From the NCBI GenBank assembly GCA_964431655.1, contig CAYSKJ010000125.1:1-9885 (forward strand): a DNA stretch of 9,885 nucleotides, read 5' to 3'. Position 1 is the stretch's first letter. Every line of letters starts with the position of its first letter. The position numbers and the translations under genes were made by a program. The DNA is from CAYMEV01 sp964431655 [NCBI: uncultured bacterium] (lineage in GTDB: Bacteria > CAYMEV01). The notes under the pieces were generated by a model. The model saw nothing but the letters and a program-made list of their open reading frames with translations. It made no database searches and had not been told where the DNA came from. Positions 6,065 through 9,885 of this stretch are shown piece after piece.

Positions 6065-7550
6065 TGCTTTGATCCTGCAGTTTTGTCTTAAGCATCCGGA
6101 AGTGTACCCGGAAGGCATTTGCCCTTGATTTGACAAAATTTGAGTAGAAGCCGGCGCAGGCCGGGCTCAGGATAATGGTATCCCCGGGTTTTGCATAATC
6201 GTAGGCATCTGTAATTGTATCTCTGAAGCTGGTGGCCAGGATTATCTTTGAGCTGTTTTTCATTTTATCTGATAGTCCGTTAATTAATGAGCTTTTAAGG
6301 TTTTCATTGTCCAGGATATAAGCCCTTTTTATCCTTGTGTTCTCCAGGCTTTGAATAAAAAAGGAATAATCATTGCCCTTTGTTTCTCCTCCGCAGACAA
6401 GGATAATATTACCCTTTACTGATTCTATGGCCTGTATTGTAGCATAGGGTGTGGTTGCGCTCAGGTCATCAATGAAATTAATGCCGGATTTGGTTCCGAT
6501 AAATTCAAACCTGCTTTTTATGCCGAGATCCTGGTTAAAGGCCTCAGGAAGAATAAAAGAGGGTATATCAAGATAGCAGGCAAGCCCAGAAACCATGAGA
6601 AGGTTGCTTCTGTAGATGCTTTTGTCAATATTATCAGCAGAAAAAAGCTTCCTTTCTGCACCCATGTACTCTGCGGTTATGATACCGTCTTTGAGGTATA
6701 TGACAGGATGGGATGCCCGGATGTCTGACGGTGGTTTTTTGAGAGAAAACAGAATCAGTCCTCCGGTATCAATATTTTCCCTGTTCATGCTGTAAACCTT
6801 TAGTGGAATTATGGCACAGGAATGTTTCTCTATTATTCTCAGCTTTGTATTAATATATTGCTGAGGGTCATTATTATGTTCTTCAAGGTGATCAATATCT
6901 ATATTGGTAATCATGGCAATATCCGGCTTGAACAGGGAGTGCTTCAGATGCCGGTTGGAGGTTTCAAGGATGAGCCAGGAATCTTCTTTCATCTCGTGTA
7001 TTTCCGGCAGCATTTGCTTTGAATACCTGTCATTTCCGGAGATATAAGCTTCCTTTCCCCAGGATTTCAGAAGGTTTAATGTAAGGTGTACCGAGGTCGT
7101 TTTGCCCTTTGTTCCTGTTATGCCTATGATTTTGCCCCTGCAGAATAAATAATAAAGATCAAATATAAGGAAGGCCAGACCTCCCTTTTCATGATGGCTG
7201 TCTACTGCCTTACGGTTTTCAGGATACCTGTCCCAGTCCTGGGGCAGCAGGATAATATCCCTGGGGTCTATTCCAGAAAGATAATCCCCCCCGACCCTCA
7301 GATCATTGCATAGGTTGATAAGCTCTGAGAAATTCTTTTCCACGGTTTTGGCAGGAAAAAATTCCCTTGCCCTCCGGTAAGATTCCCAAAGACTATCCCT
7401 GCCGGCAATATCGTGAAGGGCTGTCTTTGCTCCCGTATGAACCGACAAAAGCTTTACTGCCGACTCACCCTCCGTGCCTGTAAATCCTATGATGTGAACA
7501 ACACGGGCATTATATAATCTATTTTTCAGTTCTTTCCTGGGACTGCTCAT
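6057..7550 (-). CDS. MurD-like ATP-dependent amino acid ligase
   Basis: This 497-residue protein has the three Mur ligase domains. The first is an N-terminal Rossmann-like domain opening with HIIGFTGTEGESAVKLL (19-35). The central ATPase has P-loop GITGTKGKTT (143-152), Glu196 in LETSNRHLK, TNIDIDHLEEH (215-225) and a likely carbamylated Lys236. The C-terminal domain has SRFEFIG (346-352), DDLSATTPYAT (361-371), CGGETKG (386-392) and LSPACAGFYSNF (461-472). The last motifs match MurD best. Two differences argue against ordinary MurD. The protein is some 50-60 residues longer than usual. The MurD NDSKATN motif reads DDLSATT here, so the lysine of that motif is Ser364. MurD adds D-glutamate to UDP-MurNAc-Ala, whereas this enzyme probably joins an amino acid to another acceptor. 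ATG 7550 lies 4 nt after the glutamine synthetase stop. An in-frame TTG at 7574 overlaps that gene and lacks proper spacing. Confidence 0.82.
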   Translation of the reverse strand: MSSPRKELKNRLYNARVVHIIGFTGTEGESAVKLLSVHTGAKTALHDIAGRDSLWESYRRAREFFPAKTVEKNFSELINLCNDLRVGGDYLSGIDPRDIILLPQDWDRYPENRKAVDSHHEKGGLAFLIFDLYYLFCRGKIIGITGTKGKTTSVHLTLNLLKSWGKEAYISGNDRYSKQMLPEIHEMKEDSWLILETSNRHLKHSLFKPDIAMITNIDIDHLEEHNNDPQQYINTKLRIIEKHSCAIIPLKVYSMNRENIDTGGLILFSLKKPPSDIRASHPVIYLKDGIITAEYMGAERKLFSADNIDKSIYRSNLLMVSGLACYLDIPSFILPEAFNQDLGIKSRFEFIGTKSGINFIDDLSATTPYATIQAIESVKGNIILVCGGETKGNDYSFFIQSLENTRIKRAYILDNENLKSSLINGLSDKMKNSSKIILATSFRDTITDAYDYAKPGDTIILSPACAGFYSNFVKSRANAFRVHFRMLKTKLQDQSNE

Positions 7551-7554
7551 TTTT

Positions 7555-8925
7555 CTAAGCGAAATAAAGCTCAAACTCCTTGGGATTCGGGTAATTGTTT
7601 ATTTCATCACAGTCCTTTTTCAAGACCTTTATGTACTGTTCTATGAAGCTTTCAGGAAAAACACCGTTTCTGGAAAGATATTCATTATCCCTTTTAAGTT
7701 CATCCAGGGCCTGGTCAAGGTGCTGGGGAAGGAATTTAATCTTATCCTTCATTCCGGCATCGTAAAGATTGGTGTCAAAGGGGCCGAATCCCTGTTTGGA
7801 AGGGTCTGTCCTGTTTGCTATACCGTCAATTCCTGCCATTAGTATGGCGGAAAGAGCCAGATAGGGATTACATGTGAAATCCGGCGGCCTGTATTCGAAC
7901 CTTACCTGATCGGGCTCGCTGATATAAGCGGGAATACGTATGGCTGAAGACCGGTTGCTTCTTCCGAAGGTCTTGGTAACCGGGGCTTCAAAGCCTGCCA
8001 CCAGTCTCTTGAATGAGTTGGTGCTTGGATTGGTAAAGGCACACAGACTGCTTGAGTGGGTCAGAATACCGCCTATAAAATGCAGGGCAAGCTCACTGAG
8101 GTTGGCATAGGCTCCCTTTTTATAGAAGATATTTTTTTTGTTCTTTCTGAGCATCATGTGGAAATGGAGTCCGCTTCCGGGATGATTGTATATGGGCTTG
8201 GGCATAAAGGTTATTACAATATTGTTTTCCCGGGCGATATTCTGCATAATATACCTTGCCCACACAGCATTCTCTGCGGAACTGTGCATTGGATGAAGAC
8301 TGGTCTCTATCTCCTGCTGTCCGTATCCTCCCACCTCGTGGTGATGGTACCTGATGGGGATGCCGTAGGACAGAAGCATCTGGGTTGCCCGGTCCCTGAA
8401 TTCACAGTATATATCATCGGGATTTGCAATGTGATAGGCATTGTGATGCATTATCTCACCCGGTTCAATCTTTATATGGGTATCAAATGGGGATGTGGAT
8501 ATGGAAATATCATTAAAAAGAAAAAATTCAAATTCGAAGTTAAACAGCGCTTCATCAGCTATTCCAAGATTCTTAAGGCTTTCCTCGGCCTTTTTTGAAA
8601 TATATCTGGGATCCTGGGCATAGCGGGATCTTTTATCATCGGTGATATGTATATTTGCAAAAATTGACAGGGTATTAACCTTTCTGAAGGGATCCAGTAC
8701 AGCTGTCTCCAGGTCCGGAATCAGTATCATATCAGACATCTGCACCTTTGCAAAACCATAGCTTGAACCGTCAAATCCTATGCCGTCGACAAGCAGGCTG
8801 TCTTTGAGCTCATTTACCGGGAAGGTTATATGATGCAGTCTTCCTTTGAGGTCTACTGCCTTCAGGTCGACCATTTCAATGTTTTCTTTCTCACAGAATG
8901 TTTTTAGTTCTTTTATCTGGGACAA
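7555..8925 (-). CDS. Glutamine synthetase family ligase, first gene of the ligase operon
   Basis: This 456-residue, full-length type I glutamine synthetase homologue activates a glutamate-like gamma-carboxylate as acyl phosphate and amidates it. Conserved sites in order are FDGSS (51-55, with the ammonium-loop Asp), EFEFFLF (131-137), HHEVGGYGQQEIE (195-207), MPKP (241-244), GSGLHFH (250-256), KRLVAGFEAPV (306-316, with Arg307 and flap Glu313), NRSSAIRIP (324-332), FEYRPPD (343-349) and the adenylylation-type NLY (386-388). One notable change is at the Salmonella Asn264 position, which contacts glutamate and is Pro249 here (NHPGSG for GDNGSG). It could therefore be a gamma-glutamyl-amide ligase rather than the housekeeping enzyme. 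Start is TTG 8925: a full AGGAGGT lies 5 nt upstream, and the next in-frame ATG is 17 codons later, past conserved sequence. A good promoter sits 35 nt further upstream. Confidence 0.88.
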   Translation of the reverse strand: MSQIKELKTFCEKENIEMVDLKAVDLKGRLHHITFPVNELKDSLLVDGIGFDGSSYGFAKVQMSDMILIPDLETAVLDPFRKVNTLSIFANIHITDDKRSRYAQDPRYISKKAEESLKNLGIADEALFNFEFEFFLFNDISISTSPFDTHIKIEPGEIMHHNAYHIANPDDIYCEFRDRATQMLLSYGIPIRYHHHEVGGYGQQEIETSLHPMHSSAENAVWARYIMQNIARENNIVITFMPKPIYNHPGSGLHFHMMLRKNKKNIFYKKGAYANLSELALHFIGGILTHSSSLCAFTNPSTNSFKRLVAGFEAPVTKTFGRSNRSSAIRIPAYISEPDQVRFEYRPPDFTCNPYLALSAILMAGIDGIANRTDPSKQGFGPFDTNLYDAGMKDKIKFLPQHLDQALDELKRDNEYLSRNGVFPESFIEQYIKVLKKDCDEINNYPNPKEFELYFA

Positions 8926-8930
8926 GATGC

Positions 8931-8937
8931 ACCTCCT
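8931..8937 (-). promoter_or_regulatory. Strong ribosome binding site fixing a TTG start
   Basis: On the minus strand AGGAGGT (8937-8931) is a near-perfect anti-16S match with 5 nt to TTG 8925. No ATG or GTG competes at suitable spacing. The strength of the site compensates for the weak initiation codon of the first gene of the operon. Confidence 0.75.
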
Positions 8938-8966
8938 AAATTTTGTCCTAAGGGATAACTGGTATA

Positions 8967-8995
8967 ATAATAAGATAATATCAGATTATTATCAA
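8967..8995 (-). promoter_or_regulatory. Sigma-70 promoter of the four-ligase operon, with overlapping dyad
   Basis: Minus-strand TTGATA (8995-8990), 17 bp, then TATTAT (8972-8967), each 5/6 to consensus. Transcription would start near 8960, giving a leader of about 35 nt before TTG 8925, too short for a riboswitch. A perfect inverted repeat, GATAATA (8974-8980) and TATTATC (8987-8993), around a 6-bp centre fills the spacer and overlaps the -35. It is therefore a candidate operator. The halves resemble Fur-type half-sites, but the spacing is one base longer than the Fur consensus, so I do not assign a regulator. Confidence 0.6.
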
Positions 8996-9012
8996 ACATT
9001 ATTTTTCCCTCT

Positions 9013-9043
9013 TGAAGCAAAAGGGACGGTTCTTTTTGCTTCA
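9013..9043. repeat. REP-like palindrome with GGGACGGTTC core
   Basis: TGAAGCAAAA (9013-9022) and TTTTGCTTCA (9034-9043) are perfect 10-bp arms. The 11-bp centre, GGGACGGTTCT, can itself pair with G-U help, leaving a 3-nt loop. The GGGACGGTTC/GAACCGTCCC core with A/T-rich shoulders is, from memory, a common dispersed palindrome in Clostridia and other anaerobes, often near Y1 (REP-associated) transposases. No transposase is in this window. The position between two gene starts and the lack of a T-run argue against a terminator. Confidence 0.5.
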
Positions 9044-9048
9044 CAGGT

Positions 9049-9102
9049 AAAGGCACTCTTTATGCATTCTGAAACAGAAGATAATTCAGAAAGCCTTTTT
9101 TT
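9049..9102 (+). terminator. Orphan terminator-like hairpin in the operon-tRNA intergenic region
   Basis: Outer arms AAAGGC (9049-9054) and GCCTTT (9093-9098) enclose inner arms TTCTGAA (9067-9073) and TTCAGAA (9085-9091). The stem runs into seven Ts (9096-9102). It resembles a plus-strand intrinsic terminator with a bulge, but no plus-strand gene precedes it because the operon is transcribed away. It may be a relic, may shield the tRNA promoter from antisense readthrough, or may be chance. The rest of the 8926-9255 gap holds the operon promoter, the REP-like palindrome and the AT-rich tRNA promoter. I see no credible gene in it. Confidence 0.3.
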
Positions 9103-9215
9103 ATAACCGGGACATTCAAGAGAGGTTACATTGACCTTAAGGATTAACAAAGAACAGCTCTTTTCCGTGTGATTTAGGCTGTCAAAGATTAAAATTATAT
9201 TATAAAATATTTTTA

Positions 9216-9243
9216 TTGACATATTTATGAATTTTTATATTCT
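9216..9243 (+). promoter_or_regulatory. Promoter of the tRNA-Val/tRNA-Asp operon
   Basis: A perfect TTGACA (9216-9221) is followed after 16 bp by TATTCT (9238-9243, 4/6). The start would be near 9250, a few bases before the mature tRNA-Val end. The 30 bp upstream of the -35 are almost pure A/T, like the UP element of stable RNA promoters. Confidence 0.55.
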
Positions 9244-9255
9244 CATTTTTTACAC

Positions 9256-9329
9256 GGGCGGTTAGCTCAGTTGGCTAGAGCATCGGCCTTACAAGCCGAG
9301 GGTCGTAGGTTCGAGCCCTATACCGCCCA
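9256..9329 (+). tRNA. tRNA-Val (anticodon UAC)
   Basis: This 74-nt cloverleaf has acceptor GGGCGGT (9256-9262) pairing with ACCGCCC (9322-9328), discriminator A9329, D-stem GCTC/GAGC, anticodon stem TCGGC/GCCGA, loop CTTACAA with anticodon TAC at 9290-9292, and a T-arm with TTCGAGC loop (9310-9316). CCA is not encoded and must be added after transcription. It is first in a two-tRNA unit with 2 nt between the genes. Confidence 0.97.
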
Positions 9330-9331
9330 TC

Positions 9332-9406
9332 GGGGTCGTAGTTCAGTTTGGTTAGAATGCCGGCCTGTCACGCCGGAGGTCGCGAGTTCGAGCCTCGTCG
9401 GCCCCG
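9332..9406 (+). tRNA. tRNA-Asp (anticodon GUC)
   Basis: This 75-nt cloverleaf has acceptor GGGGTCG (9332-9338) pairing with CGGCCCC (9399-9405, one G-U), the aspartate-identity discriminator G9406, anticodon stem CCGGC/GCCGG and loop CTGTCAC with anticodon GTC at 9367-9369. CCA is not encoded. G34 is the position converted to queuosine. The last step of that pathway is carried out by QueG, whose gene overlaps this tRNA antisense by 55 nt (9352-9406). Confidence 0.97.
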
Positions 9407-9885
9407 TTTCTTACTCCCAAAGCCTTCAGGGCATAGGAAGCAGCATCCCTTACCGGGATGCTTTCATTTTCCAGGAACCTTTCAACTTCAGCCTTCCCAG
9501 GGCTTTCTCCGGAATTACCCAGGCATATCAGCAGATTGCGTATAAAACTATCATGACCGGCCCTAAAAATGGGATAATCACGGAACATCCGTGTGAATTG
9601 CTCCTCGTTCATAAATAAAAGATCCATAATGTTTTCCGGCAGATTCAGGCTTTTAAAGAAGGCTGACCCGGCCAATGATTCGCAAGTATTATTATTATAG
9701 GGGCATACCTGCTGGCATATATCACATCCAAAAGCCCTGTGGCCGATCTTCGGCTTTAGTTCATCAGGTATGATTCCCTTGTATTCTATGGTCAGCCAGG
9801 ATATGCACCTGGACGGGTCAAGTCGGTAAGGCTGAAGGGCTCCCGACGGGCAGGCTCTTATGCAGGAGGTGCAATCGCCGCAGGA
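9352..9885 (-). CDS. queG: Epoxyqueuosine (tRNA) reductase QueG, C-terminal half (partial, runs off right edge)
   Basis: The visible 177 residues are the C-terminal half of QueG, the cobalamin-dependent iron-sulfur enzyme that reduces epoxyqueuosine-34 to queuosine in tRNAs with GUN anticodons. Two 4Fe-4S motifs are present: CGDCTSCIRACP (fragment residues 2-13) and CDICQQVCP (54-62). RCISWLTIEYKG (26-37) lies between them, all typical of the family. Residues about 113-157 form a HEAT-like helical tail, also typical. The cobalamin-binding N-terminal half is outside the window. The last 17 residues, GADEARTRDLRRDRPAF, are simply the antisense of tRNA-Asp. The frame finds no stop until TAA at 9354-9352, inside the tRNA D-loop. 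This tail is unlikely to be conserved. The gene is convergent with the tRNA operon. Confidence 0.93.
   Translation of the reverse strand, partial: SCGDCTSCIRACPSGALQPYRLDPSRCISWLTIEYKGIIPDELKPKIGHRAFGCDICQQVCPYNNNTCESLAGSAFFKSLNLPENIMDLLFMNEEQFTRMFRDYPIFRAGHDSFIRNLLICLGNSGESPGKAEVERFLENESIPVRDAASYALKALGVRNGADEARTRDLRRDRPAF
9442..9470 (+). terminator. Intrinsic terminator of the tRNA operon, embedded in queG codons
   Basis: On the plus strand, perfect 8-bp arms AGCATCCC (9442-9449) and GGGATGCT (9455-9462) enclose a 5-nt loop. A U-rich tail (TTCATTTT, 9463-9470) follows. It begins 36 nt after tRNA-Asp, where the tRNA operon needs an end. The same bases encode, on the other strand, about residues 139-149 of the queG fragment. 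A GC-rich stem plus T-tract makes it convincing. Confidence 0.65.

Noticed and set aside
6065-6136. 24-residue N-terminal extension of the PLP enzyme from ATG 6136
   Set aside because: It would overlap the Mur gene by 80 nt and carries no conserved sequence. ATG 6064 has AGGA at good spacing and the usual stop-start overlap.
8056-8598. 180-codon plus-strand ORF
   Set aside because: Lies wholly antisense to the glutamine synthetase gene, has no family features and no ribosome site.
8926-8966. Riboswitch or glutamine-responsive leader before the operon
   Set aside because: The predicted leader is only about 35 nt, with no aptamer-like structure and no terminator hairpin.
8992-9222. 76-codon minus-strand ORF upstream of the ligase operon
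   Set aside because: No ribosome site. It overlaps the tRNA promoter and the operon promoter, and part of it is just the translated REP-like palindrome (KRTVPFAS).
9271-9618. 115-codon plus-strand ORF through both tRNAs
   Set aside because: Its middle is translated tRNA-Asp, a well-known source of spurious ORFs. The rest is antisense to queG.

Overview
The window is bacterial DNA with about 42% G+C by eye. It carries seven protein genes and two tRNA genes. Two of the protein genes run off the edges. The lineage cannot be fixed from the sequence. A periplasmic alpha-2-macroglobulin (A2M) homologue and an exported DUF4097 protein suggest a diderm envelope. Both tRNA genes lack an encoded CCA, which argues against gammaproteobacteria. 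TTG and GTG starts, an archaeal-type Ogg2 glycosylase and a GGGACGGTTC palindrome suggest an anaerobic or deep-branching group such as Spirochaetota or Clostridia-like lineages. This is a low-confidence inference.

Layout. From 1 to 1751 on the minus strand lies the N-terminal third of a bacterial A2M. It is divergent from an 8-oxoguanine DNA glycosylase of the Ogg2 type (1849-2496, plus). Their shared intergenic region holds a good sigma-70 promoter for the A2M gene, with a Fur/PerR-like box across its -10. A 118-bp nested inverted-repeat element (2502-2619) follows ogg2. Next come the DUF4097 gene (2711-3502, minus) and a compact minus-strand operon. In transcription order the operon encodes a glutamine synthetase family ligase (8925-7555), a MurD-like ligase (7550-6057), a threonine-synthase-like PLP enzyme (6064-4970) and an ATP-grasp ligase (4983-3670). 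The junctions are a 4-nt gap, an 8-nt overlap and a 14-nt overlap. Upstream of the operon, 8926-9255 holds its promoter, a REP-like palindrome, an orphan terminator-like hairpin and the tRNA promoter. tRNA-Val(UAC) and tRNA-Asp(GUC) follow on the plus strand. The C-terminal half of epoxyqueuosine reductase (queG, minus) converges on them.

How the genes work together. The four-gene operon combines three ATP-dependent amide or peptide ligases from three unrelated folds with one amino-acid-forming PLP enzyme. This is the composition of a small pathway that makes an unusual amino acid and joins it into a peptide-like metabolite, cofactor or envelope component. I do not recognise it as a described pathway, and each ligase shows at least one change from the canonical family. 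It is the best candidate for an undescribed system here.

At the right end, the queG reading frame has no stop until it is inside the tRNA-Asp gene. tRNA-Asp(GUC) is one of the four tRNA types that carry queuosine. The apparent terminator of the tRNA operon lies within queG codons. The enzyme gene and one of its substrate tRNAs are therefore interlocked on opposite strands.
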